This document shows, piece after piece, positions 41,973 to 49,573 of a DNA stretch of 64,000 nt. The notes beneath the pieces were generated by a model. The model was not told the origin of the DNA. It did no database searches and saw nothing but the letters and a program-made list of their open reading frames with translations. Numbering within the stretch: position 1 is the first letter of the stretch; every line of letters begins with the position of its first letter. Source of the stretch: CAXRBC01 sp041158045 (GTDB lineage Bacteria; Actinomycetota; Acidimicrobiia; Acidimicrobiales; Ilumatobacteraceae); assembly GCA_041158045.1 (NCBI GenBank), contig JBEBCD010000057.1, forward strand, positions 1-64,000, written 5' to 3'. The position numbers were made by a program, and so were the translations under genes.

Positions 41973-44900
41973 GTGCGCTATCCGGACGTAGGGGCGCAGC
42001 CCGACTTCCCCGCGCTCGAGCGCGAGACGCTGGAGTACTGGTCGCGGGACGCGACGTTCCGCGCCTCGGTGGACGCGCGGCCCGCGAGCACGGGCGGCGC
42101 GGTCGGGGACAACGAGTACGTCTTCTACGACGGGCCGCCCTTCGCGAACGGGCTGCCGCACTACGGGCACCTGCTCACCGGCTTCGTGAAGGACGCGGTG
42201 CCGCGCTACCGCACGATGCGTGGCCGGCGCGTCGAGCGGCGCTTCGGCTGGGACTGCCACGGCCTGCCCGCCGAGGCCGAGGCGGAGCGCCAGCTCGGCA
42301 TCTCGGGGCGCCAGGCCATCACGGACCACGGCATCGACCGCTTCAACGCGCACTGCCGCTCGTCGGTGCTCCAGTACACCAGCGAGTGGGAGCGCTACGT
42401 CACGCGCCAGGCGCGGTGGGTCGACTTCGAGGACGACTACAAGACGCTCGACGTGCCGTACATGGAGAGCGTCATGTGGGCGTTCAAGACGCTCTGGGAC
42501 AAGGGGCTCATCTACGAGGGGTTCCGCGTGCTGCCGTACTCGTGGGCGCTCGAGACGCCGCTGTCCAACACCGAGACGCGCATGGACGACGCGTACAAGC
42601 AGGTGCAGGACCCCGCGCTCACGGTGGCATTCGAGCTCGAGACGGGGGAGCACCTGCTCGCGTGGACGACCACGCCGTGGACGCTGCCGTCCAACCTCGC
42701 GCTCGCCGTGGCGCCCGACGTGCGCTACGACGTCGTCGACGCGGGGGGACGCCTGCTCGTGCTGGCCGCCGATCGCCGCGCCGCGTACGAGCGCGAGCTC
42801 GGCGACGCCCCCGTCGTGCGCACCGTCACGGGCGCGGAGCTGGTGGGTCGCCGGTACCGCCCGCTCTTCCCGTACTTCGCCGACCACCCCGGCGCCTTCC
42901 GCGTGCTGGCCGGCGACTTCGTCACCACGGAGGACGGCACCGGGGTCGTGCACCTCGCGCCGGGGTTCGGCGAGGACGACCAGCGCCTCTGCGAGCAGCA
43001 CGGCATCGCGCTCGTGGTGCCCGTGGACTCTCGGGGCCGATTCACGTCCGAGGTGCCCGACCACGAGGGCACGCTCGTCTTCGACGCCAACCCCGCGGTG
43101 ATCCGCGCGCTCAAGGAGCGGGGCGTCGTGCTGCGCCACGAGACGTACGACCACGCCTACCCCCACTGCTGGCGCACCGGCACGCCCCTCATCTACAAGG
43201 CGGTGAGCTCCTGGTTCGTGCGCGTCACCGCGATCCGGGACCGGATGGTGGAGCTCAACGAGCGCATCACGTGGGTGCCCGAGCACATCAAGCATGGGTC
43301 CTTCGGCAAGTGGCTCGCCAACGCGCGCGACTGGACGATCAGCCGCAACCGATTCTGGGGCTCGCCGATCCCCGTCTGGCGCAGCGACGACCCCGCGTAT
43401 CCGCGCATCGACGTCTACGGGAGCATCGAGGAGCTGGAGCGCGACTTCGGCGTCGGGGTGTCGGAGCTGCACCGGCCCTTCATCGACTCGCTCACGCGGC
43501 CCAACCCCGACGACCCGACCGGCCGCTCCACGATGCGGCGCGTGCCCGAGGTGCTCGACTGCTGGTTCGAGAGCGGGAGCATGCCCTTCGCGCAGGTGCA
43601 CTACCCGTTCGAGCACCGCGAGTGGTTCGAGCATCACTACCCGGGCGACTTCATCGTCGAGTACATCGGCCAGACGCGCGGCTGGTTTTACACCCTGCAC
43701 GTGCTCGCCACCGCGCTCTTCGACCGGCCCGCGTTCTCCACGTGCGTGAGCCACGGCATCGTGCTCGGCGAGGACGGACAGAAGATGTCCAAGAGCCTGC
43801 GCAACTACCCGGATCCCATGGGCGTCTTCGACCGCCACGGCGCCGACGCGATGCGCTGGTACCTCATGTCGTCGCCGATCCTGCGCGGCGGCGACTTCGC
43901 CGTGACCGAGGAGGGGATCCGCGACACGGTGCGCCAGGTGTTGCTGCCGCTGTGGAACTCGTGGTACTTCCTGTCGCTGTACGCCAACGCGGCGGGCGTC
44001 GAGGGCCGCGTCGGGACCGCGAGCGACCACGTCATGGACCGCTACGTGCTCGCGAAGCTCCGCGGCCTCGTCGAGCGCAGCGAGGCCGCCTACGACCGCT
44101 ACGACCTCTTCGCGGCGTGCGCCGAGATCCGCGCGTTCCTCGACGTCCTCACCAACTGGTACATCCGCCGCAGCCGCGACCGGTTCTGGGAGGGCGACCG
44201 CGCCGCGATCGACACGCTGCACGCGACGCTGCACGTGCTGGCGCGGGTCGCGGCGCCGCTGCTGCCCCTCGTCACCGAGCAGGTGTACCGCGGGCTCACG
44301 GGCGAGCGCAGCGTCCATCTCGCCGACTGGCCCGACGCCGCGGCGCTCCCCGCGGACGACGCGCTCGTCGCGGCGATGGACGCCGTGCGCGGCGTCTGCT
44401 CGACGGCGCTCTCGCTGCGCAAGGCCCACGGCCGACGGGTGCGCCTGCCGCTCGCGAGCCTCACGGTCGCGATGCCGGACTCGGCGTCGCTGCGCCAGTA
44501 CGCGGACCTCGTCGCCGACGAGGTCAACGTGCGCGAGGTACTCCTGCGCGACGACGTCGCCGCCGTCGCGACGCTGCAGCTGCAGCCCCGGCCCGGCGCG
44601 CTCGGCCCGCGCCTCGGCCCCCGGACCCAGGCGGTGATCGCGGCGGCCAAGCGCGGCGACTGGTCGCGCACCGCGGAGGGCGTCGTGGCGGGCGGCGTCG
44701 CGCTGCTCGAGGGCGAGTACGACATGCGCCTCGTGCCCACGGGCGGCGGCGACGACGTCGCGAGCGCGGCACTCGACGGACTCGACGGCGTCGTCGCACT
44801 CGACGTGCGCGTGACGCCCGAGCTGGAGGCCGAGGGTGCCGCGCGGGACGTGGTCCGCGTGGTCCAGCAGCGGAGGCGCGAGCTCGGCCTGCACGTCTCG

Positions 44901-45080
44901 GACCGCATCGCGCTCACGCTCGGGCTGCCCGCGGACGTCGCGGCCGCGGTGGCGCCGCACGCCGGCATGATCGCCGCCGAGACGCTGGCGCTGCGCCACG
45001 AGGTGCGCGGCGAGGTGCGGGACGCCAATGCCGACCTGGACGGGGTGCCCATCCACGTGGGGGTGGAGCGGCTACCGTAG
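41973..45080 (+). CDS. ileS: isoleucyl-tRNA synthetase (eukaryote-like type 2)
   Basis: Charges tRNA-Ile. The 1035-residue class I synthetase has the nucleotide motif PHYGHLLTG at about 62-70, the editing domain with [14 protein letters not shown], and [12 protein letters not shown] at about 604. The opening [12 protein letters not shown] and [14 protein letters not shown], plus a C-terminus that ends in a DUF5915-like domain without the Cys4 zinc finger of the E. coli enzyme, mark the eukaryote-like IleS2 group, which is generally insensitive to mupirocin. No T-box leader is present; the GTG start is a few bases after yggT. Confidence 0.96.
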   Translation: MRYPDVGAQPDFPALERETLEYWSRDATFRASVDARPASTGGAVGDNEYVFYDGPPFANGLPHYGHLLTGFVKDAVPRYRTMRGRRVERRFGWDCHGLPAEAEAERQLGISGRQAITDHGIDRFNAHCRSSVLQYTSEWERYVTRQARWVDFEDDYKTLDVPYMESVMWAFKTLWDKGLIYEGFRVLPYSWALETPLSNTETRMDDAYKQVQDPALTVAFELETGEHLLAWTTTPWTLPSNLALAVAPDVRYDVVDAGGRLLVLAADRRAAYERELGDAPVVRTVTGAELVGRRYRPLFPYFADHPGAFRVLAGDFVTTEDGTGVVHLAPGFGEDDQRLCEQHGIALVVPVDSRGRFTSEVPDHEGTLVFDANPAVIRALKERGVVLRHETYDHAYPHCWRTGTPLIYKAVSSWFVRVTAIRDRMVELNERITWVPEHIKHGSFGKWLANARDWTISRNRFWGSPIPVWRSDDPAYPRIDVYGSIEELERDFGVGVSELHRPFIDSLTRPNPDDPTGRSTMRRVPEVLDCWFESGSMPFAQVHYPFEHREWFEHHYPGDFIVEYIGQTRGWFYTLHVLATALFDRPAFSTCVSHGIVLGEDGQKMSKSLRNYPDPMGVFDRHGADAMRWYLMSSPILRGGDFAVTEEGIRDTVRQVLLPLWNSWYFLSLYANAAGVEGRVGTASDHVMDRYVLAKLRGLVERSEAAYDRYDLFAACAEIRAFLDVLTNWYIRRSRDRFWEGDRAAIDTLHATLHVLARVAAPLLPLVTEQVYRGLTGERSVHLADWPDAAALPADDALVAAMDAVRGVCSTALSLRKAHGRRVRLPLASLTVAMPDSASLRQYADLVADEVNVREVLLRDDVAAVATLQLQPRPGALGPRLGPRTQAVIAAAKRGDWSRTAEGVVAGGVALLEGEYDMRLVPTGGGDDVASAALDGLDGVVALDVRVTPELEAEGAARDVVRVVQQRRRELGLHVSDRIALTLGLPADVAAAVAPHAGMIAAETLALRHEVRGEVRDANADLDGVPIHVGVERLP

Positions 45081-45087
45081 CCCGACC

Positions 45088-46032
45088 ATGGCGACGGCCA
45101 CCGCGAAGCAGAAGGCTGCGCGCCTCGCGCGCGCACGTCGCGACAAGGCGGCCAAGGCGGCGCGACTGAAGCGCGAGCAGGCCGCGAAGGCCGCCCGACT
45201 GAAGCGCGACAAGGCGGCCAGGGCGGCGCGACTGAAGCGCGACAAGGCGGCCAAGGCCGCCCGACTCAAGCGCGAGCAGGCCGCGAAGGCCGCGAGGCTC
45301 GCCCGGGAGCGCCGCGATCGCGAGCGTCGCGAGCGCAGGGAGCGCATCGAGCGCGAGCGCCGCGAGGCGCGCGCCGCCAAGGAGGCCGACCGCCGCCGCC
45401 GCGAGGCGGAGAAGAAGGCGCAGCGTCGCCAGGCGATGATCGAGAAGCGCCTCGAGGCGTCGGCGCGCCGCCGCCGCGAGCGGGAGCGCAAGAAGGACGC
45501 GAAGCGCCTCGCCAAGGAGAAGGCCCGCGCGCGCGCCAAGGCGCAGGCGGAGCGGGAGGCCGCGCGGCGCGGGGAGTTCGACGCGAGCCGCCGACCGCCG
45601 CCGCCGCCCAAGCCGCCGATCGAGCGCCTCCCCAAGGTCGACGGCATCACGCCCACCAAGGAGTTCGCCCTCGACTTCCTCCGCGCGCAGCGCGCGCTGC
45701 TGCTCGAGACCCGCGCCGAGCTGCTCGGTCAGGCCACGCGCCTCGAGGACGAGGCCACGGACCTGCTGGCCAACCAGGAGATGGGGGACGTCGACTTCGG
45801 CGACGAGGGCGGCGAGGGCGACACGATGGTCGTCGAGCGCGAGCGCGACCTCACCTTGTCGGCCGCCGCGCGCCACACGGTCGACGAGATCAACGCGGCG
45901 CTGAAGCGCCTCGAGACCGGCGACTACGGCTACTCGGCGGTCTCCGGGCTGCCGATCCCGCGCGAGCGGCTCAAGGCGATCCCCTGGGCCACCGAACTGG
46001 TCCATGAGCGAGCCGGCGCCCTCGGCAGGTAG
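45088..46032 (+). CDS. DksA/TraR-like protein with lost zinc cysteines and long repetitive coiled coil
   Basis: A 314-residue, very basic protein. Residues 1-165 are Lys/Arg/Ala-rich helix including five 11-residue repeats (19-73). A Pro-rich hinge (PPPPPKPP) follows, then a DksA/TraR-like C-terminal half: LDFLRAQRALLLETRAELLGQA and the final RLETGDYGYSAVSGLPIPRERLKAIP. In DksA the finger reads GxYGxCxxCGxxIP...C; here both leading cysteines are replaced (YSAVSG) and the later pair is absent, so no zinc should bind. Gene order ileS, this gene, lspA, rluD fits the actinobacterial DksA-like gene before lspA. Action on RNA polymerase is unproven. Confidence 0.8.
   Translation: MATATAKQKAARLARARRDKAAKAARLKREQAAKAARLKRDKAARAARLKRDKAAKAARLKREQAAKAARLARERRDRERRERRERIERERREARAAKEADRRRREAEKKAQRRQAMIEKRLEASARRRRERERKKDAKRLAKEKARARAKAQAEREAARRGEFDASRRPPPPPKPPIERLPKVDGITPTKEFALDFLRAQRALLLETRAELLGQATRLEDEATDLLANQEMGDVDFGDEGGEGDTMVVERERDLTLSAAARHTVDEINAALKRLETGDYGYSAVSGLPIPRERLKAIPWATELVHERAGALGR
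45142..45306 (+). repeat. five tandem 33-bp repeats coding an 11-residue unit
   Basis: Units start at 45142, 45175, 45208, 45241 and 45274, coding (D/E)(K/Q)AA(K/R)AARL(K/A)R. Units vary at D/E, K/Q and synonymous bases. An 11-residue period matches three helical turns, as in hendecad coiled coils. Confidence 0.88.
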
Positions 46033-46504
46033 CGCGACCCCCGCACGTCGCCGCCCCACGGTCGTCGCCGCCACCGTCGGCGCGGTGCTCGTCGCGGACC
46101 AGCTCACCAAGCGTTGGGCGCTCGACGCGCTCGACGGTGGTCGCACGATCGAGATCGTGTGGACCCTGCGGTTCAACCTGGTGTTCAACTCGGGGATGGC
46201 GTTCTCGCAGGCGCGCGGCGCGGGCCCCGTGATCGGCGTCGCGGCGCTGCTCATCGCCGCGGGCATCCTCGTCGCGCACCGGCGCGGCGGCGGCACGGGC
46301 CGCGCGGTGGCGACGGGGCTCGTCGTCGGCGGCGCGCTCGGCAACGTGGTGGACCGCGCGACGCGCGGCGACGGCTTCCTCCAGGGGGCCGTCGTGGACT
46401 TCGTGGATCTCCAGTGGTTCCCGGTGTTCAACGTCGCGGACGCCGCGATCACCGTCGGTGCGGCGATGCTCGTGTGGCTCGGCGCGCGCGTCCCGCGCAC
46501 GTGA
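46004..46504 (+). CDS. lspA: lipoprotein signal peptidase (signal peptidase II)
   Basis: Cleaves the signal peptide of prolipoproteins in the membrane. The 166-residue aspartic protease has four membrane helices and the two catalytic aspartates in GGALGNVVDRATRG and VFNVADAAITVG, with VADQLTKRWAL and NLVFNSGMAFS also conserved. It starts 29 bases inside the DksA-like gene and ends overlapping rluD (GTGA). Likely substrates here include the ferritin-like lipoprotein at 362-1165. Confidence 0.95.
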   Translation: MSEPAPSAGSATPARRRPTVVAATVGAVLVADQLTKRWALDALDGGRTIEIVWTLRFNLVFNSGMAFSQARGAGPVIGVAALLIAAGILVAHRRGGGTGRAVATGLVVGGALGNVVDRATRGDGFLQGAVVDFVDLQWFPVFNVADAAITVGAAMLVWLGARVPRT

Positions 46505-47418
46505 TCTCCGAGACCGTCCCCGGCGCGCTGGACGGCGAGCGGCTCGACCGCGTCGTCTCCATCGTCGCCGACCTGTCCCGCGCGGCCGCCGCGGCGCTCA
46601 TCGAGGCGGGCGCGGTGCGCCTCGACGGGGAGGCCGCGTCCGCGGGCAAGGTGCGCGTGCGCGCGGGCCAGGCGCTCGAGGTGGATCCGGGTCGCCTCCC
46701 CGCGCCCGCGCGGCCGGGGCCGGACCCCGACCTGCCGCTCGACGTCGCCTACGAGGACGAGGACCTCGTGATCGTGGACAAGCGCGCCGGCGTCGTCGTG
46801 CACCCCGGCGCGGGCCACGCCGCCGGGACGCTCGTGCACGCGCTGCTCGCGCGGTACCCCGAGATGGCGACCGTCGGCGACCCGACGCGGCCCGGCATCG
46901 TGCACCGCCTCGACGCGGGCACGACGGGGCTCCTCGTCGCGGCGCGCACCCGGCGCGCCTACGAGGGCCTGGTCGCGGCGCTCCAGCGCCGCGACGTCGA
47001 GCGCGAGTACGTCGCGCTCGTCTGGGGGGTGCCGAGCGCCCCGAGCGGGGTGGTCGACGCGCCGATCGGGCGCGACCAGCGCGACCCGACCCGCATGGCG
47101 GTGGTCGTCGGCGGGCGGGATGCCCGGACCCACTACCGCGTGGAGGCCGCCCACGCGACGCCCGCGCCGCTCGCGCGGCTCACCTGCCGGCTGGAGACGG
47201 GCCGCACCCACCAGATCCGCGTCCACCTCGCCTCGCTCGGGCACCCCGTCGTCGGCGACGCGACATACGGCGGCGCGAGGGTGCGGCTCCGGGCGCCGCG
47301 GCCCATGCTGCACGCGCGGCGGCTCGCCTTCGCCCATCCCGTCACCGGCGTGCGCGTCGAGCGGGAGTCGCCGATCCCCGCGGACATGGCCGAGGTGCTC
47401 GCGCGCTGCGGCGACTGA
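46501..47418 (+). CDS. rluD: 23S rRNA pseudouridine synthase, RluD family
   Basis: Converts uridines of 23S rRNA (in E. coli U1911, U1915, U1917) to pseudouridine. The 305-residue protein has an N-terminal S4-like RNA-binding region (ERLDRVVSIVADLSRAAAAA), the linker strand VDKRAGVVVHPGAGH, the catalytic motif VHRLDAGTTGLLVAA with its aspartate, and RLETGRTHQIRVHLASLGHP. GTG start overlaps the lspA stop. It ends the division-cluster transcript and converges on the Rrf2 gene 13 bases later. Confidence 0.92.
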   Translation: MISETVPGALDGERLDRVVSIVADLSRAAAAALIEAGAVRLDGEAASAGKVRVRAGQALEVDPGRLPAPARPGPDPDLPLDVAYEDEDLVIVDKRAGVVVHPGAGHAAGTLVHALLARYPEMATVGDPTRPGIVHRLDAGTTGLLVAARTRRAYEGLVAALQRRDVEREYVALVWGVPSAPSGVVDAPIGRDQRDPTRMAVVVGGRDARTHYRVEAAHATPAPLARLTCRLETGRTHQIRVHLASLGHPVVGDATYGGARVRLRAPRPMLHARRLAFAHPVTGVRVERESPIPADMAEVLARCGD

Positions 47419-47431
47419 CGCCGCGACGCGG

Positions 47432-47878
47432 CTAGCGCTGGGCGCGCGGCCAGGCCGCCTCGCCGCGCGCGATCGCCGCGACGTCGGCGAGCGTGTACTT
47501 CGCGAGGTGGTCGCGCATGTGGTCGCTCGCCAGGTTCCAGATCGAGATGAGCACGCACTGCCCGTCGTGGTTGCACGCGCCGCGCGTGTGCGGCCTGCCG
47601 AAGTCGCCGACGCTGATCGGGCCGTCGACGGCGGCGAGGATCTCCGACAGCCGGATGTCGTCGGGGTCGCGCGCGAGCACGTAGCCGCCGCCGACCCCGC
47701 GCTTGGAGCGCACGAGCCCCGCGCCCTTCAGCGCGAGGAGGATCTGCTCGAGGTACGGCTGGGGGAGCGCGGTGCGGTCGGCGATGTCGCGCACGGACGT
47801 CGGGCCCTCCTCGTCGTCGTGGAGCGCGAGCGAGAGCAGCGCGCGGCACGCGTAGTCGCCGCGCGTCGAGATCCGCAC
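47432..47878 (-). CDS. Rrf2-family transcriptional regulator
   Basis: A 148-residue winged-helix regulator: RISTRGDYACRALLSLAL, recognition helix region LPQPYLEQILLALKGAGLVRSKRG and wing GGGYVLARDP. Two cysteines spaced C-x5-C (GACNHDGQC) match two of the three Fe-S ligands of IscR-type proteins; the third usual cysteine is absent, so a cluster with another ligand, or no cluster, is possible. No isc or suf genes are next to it. GTG 47878 follows TACGCT by six bases. Confidence 0.85.
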   Translation of the reverse strand: MRISTRGDYACRALLSLALHDDEEGPTSVRDIADRTALPQPYLEQILLALKGAGLVRSKRGVGGGYVLARDPDDIRLSEILAAVDGPISVGDFGRPHTRGACNHDGQCVLISIWNLASDHMRDHLAKYTLADVAAIARGEAAWPRAQR

Positions 47879-47884
47879 GGCACG

Positions 47885-47908
47885 AGCGTAGACCCGACCC
47901 GCTACGGT
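47885..47908. promoter_or_regulatory. divergent -10 elements for rrf2-type gene and phosphodiesterase gene
   Basis: The 39-base intergenic region has TACGCT on the minus strand (47890-47885, six bases before the Rrf2 GTG) and TACGGT on the plus strand (47903-47908, nine bases before the ATG at 47918). Both starts would be leaderless. Autoregulation by the Rrf2 protein would affect both genes. Confidence 0.4.
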
Positions 47909-47917
47909 GACCGCCCC

Positions 47918-49033
47918 ATGTCGCCCGCCGTGCCCGCACCGCGCATCCCCGACTACCGCGGTGCGTGCGTCGCCGGCATCGTGCCCGCGCTGCTCGGACC
48001 CGGCGGCACGCGCGACCTGCCCGACTGGTGCCCGGCGAGCCTCCGCGGGGCGGAGCGCGTCGTGGTGCTCGTGCTCGACGGGCTCGGCTGGCACCAGTGG
48101 CGTGCGCGCCTCGACCGCTGCCCCGTGCTCGCGTCGATGGATGCCGCGCGCATCGACACCGTCGCGCCCACGACCACGGTGGCGGCGCTCACGTCGATCA
48201 CGACGGGGCTCGCGCCGGCCGAGCACGGCCTCGTCGGCTATCGCATGGCCCTCGGCGGGCGGATCGCCCAGATGCTGCGCTGGGGCGCCGACGGCGCCGA
48301 CCTGCGCGCGGCGCACCCGCCGGAGCGGGTGCAGCCCTGCCCGCCCTTCCTCGGGGCGGCCGTGCCGGTGGTGAGCCGCGCCGAGTTCGAGGACACGGCG
48401 TTCACCCACGCGCACCTGCGCGGCGGCCGGCACCACGGGTGGCGCGTCGCGTCGAGCCTCGCCGTGACCGTCGGGAGCCTCCTGCGCGAGGGCGAGCGCT
48501 TCGTCTACGCCTACTACGACGGCGTGGACAAGGTCGCCCACGAGCGCGGCTTCGGCCCGCACTACGACGCCGAGCTCGCGACGGCGGACGCGCTCGTGGG
48601 CGCGGTCCGCGATGCGCTGCCCCGCGGCGCGGCCCTGGTGGTGACCGCGGATCACGGCCAGGTGCAGGTCGGCGCGGCGACCCGGGAGCCCGACCCTGCG
48701 GTACTCGCGCTCACGGAGCGCCAGTCGGGGGAGGGCCGCTTCCGATGGCTGCACGCCCGGGCCGGGGCCGTGGACGAGTTGGCGGCGCGCGCCGCCGCCG
48801 CGCACGGGGACGTGGCGCACGTCGCGACGCGCGAGCGCATCCTCGACGAGGGCTGGCTCGGCCCCGTCGTCTCGCCGGCCGCCCGCGCGCGGCTCGGGGA
48901 CGTCGCGATGGTGCCGCACGCCGACGTGAGCTTCGACGACCCGCTCGAGCACCACGGGCCGCCGCTCGTGTGTCGCCACGGCGCGCTCACCGACGCGGAG
49001 ATGGACGTCCCGCTCCTGGTGGCGAGGGGCTGA
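47918..49033 (+). CDS. alkaline-phosphatase-like nucleotide pyrophosphatase/phosphodiesterase
   Basis: A 371-residue enzyme of the alkaline phosphatase superfamily. The first metal aspartate is in VVVLVLDGLGWHQW, the nucleophile threonine in VAPTTTVAALTSITTGLAP, a second metal site in YYDGVDKVAHERG, and VVTADHGQVQV near 240. The layout matches the type I phosphodiesterase/nucleotide pyrophosphatase family. No signal peptide is seen, so it is cytoplasmic unless exported another way. Substrate unknown: nucleotides, phosphonates or phosphodiesters are possible. It lies ahead of bpa. Confidence 0.85.
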   Translation: MSPAVPAPRIPDYRGACVAGIVPALLGPGGTRDLPDWCPASLRGAERVVVLVLDGLGWHQWRARLDRCPVLASMDAARIDTVAPTTTVAALTSITTGLAPAEHGLVGYRMALGGRIAQMLRWGADGADLRAAHPPERVQPCPPFLGAAVPVVSRAEFEDTAFTHAHLRGGRHHGWRVASSLAVTVGSLLREGERFVYAYYDGVDKVAHERGFGPHYDAELATADALVGAVRDALPRGAALVVTADHGQVQVGAATREPDPAVLALTERQSGEGRFRWLHARAGAVDELAARAAAAHGDVAHVATRERILDEGWLGPVVSPAARARLGDVAMVPHADVSFDDPLEHHGPPLVCRHGALTDAEMDVPLLVARG

Positions 49034-49059
49034 CGACCCCGCTGGTAGGTTCGCGCCCC

Positions 49060-49548
49060 ATGGACGCGGAGACGCTCGGCGGCGGCGAGATCCTCGGGGC
49101 CGGGGGCGTCGCGCCCGAGGGGGCCGCCGCGGCCGCCGTCGCCGGCTCGGAGACCGTCACCGAGCCCGCCAAGGTGATGCGGATCGGCTCGATGATCAAG
49201 CAGCTGCTCGACGAGGTCCGCGCGACGCAGCTCGACGACGCGAGCCGCGGGCGGCTCGCGGAGATCTACGACCGCAGCCTCAAGGAGCTGGGGCATGCGC
49301 TGTCGCCCGACCTCGCGGCCGAGCTCGTCGAGCTCGCCCCGCCGTTCCGCGAGGGCGAGGTGCCGAGCGACGCCGAGCTGCGCGTGGCCAAGGCGCAGCT
49401 GGTCGGCTGGCTCGAGGGGCTGTTCCACGGCATCCAGGCGACGCTCTTCGCGCAGCAGCTGGCCGCGCGACAGCAGCTCGAGCAGATGCGACAGCTCCCC
49501 GGCGCACAGCCGCGGCCCAACCCGGAGCGCCCGGGCACCTACCTCTGA
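49060..49548 (+). CDS. bpa: bacterial proteasome activator Bpa (PafE)
   Basis: A ring-shaped, ATP-independent activator that opens the 20S proteasome gate for unfolded proteins. The 162-residue protein has the DUF2587 core: PAKVMRIGSMIKQLLDEVRA, RGRLAEIYDRSLKELGHAL, VPSDAELRVAKAQLVGWLEG and LFHGIQATLFAQQLAARQQL (20 residues). It ends PGTYL, a C-terminal GxYL tail like that used to dock on the proteasome. The N-terminal 35 residues are disordered. It implies a proteasome gene pair elsewhere in the genome. ATG follows TAGGTT by eight bases. Confidence 0.94.
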   Translation: MDAETLGGGEILGAGGVAPEGAAAAAVAGSETVTEPAKVMRIGSMIKQLLDEVRATQLDDASRGRLAEIYDRSLKELGHALSPDLAAELVELAPPFREGEVPSDAELRVAKAQLVGWLEGLFHGIQATLFAQQLAARQQLEQMRQLPGAQPRPNPERPGTYL

Positions 49549-49573
49549 CGGGGCGCGGGACGGCGGATCCGCG

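Noticed and set aside
41960..41980. T-box or other riboswitch before ileS or thrS.
   Set aside because: ileS starts seven bases after yggT and thrS twelve bases after mshC; there is no room for a leader.
47560..47610. IscR-type three-cysteine Fe-S site in the Rrf2 protein.
   Set aside because: Only two cysteines in C-x5-C spacing are present; the third is missing, so the specific IscR call was not made.
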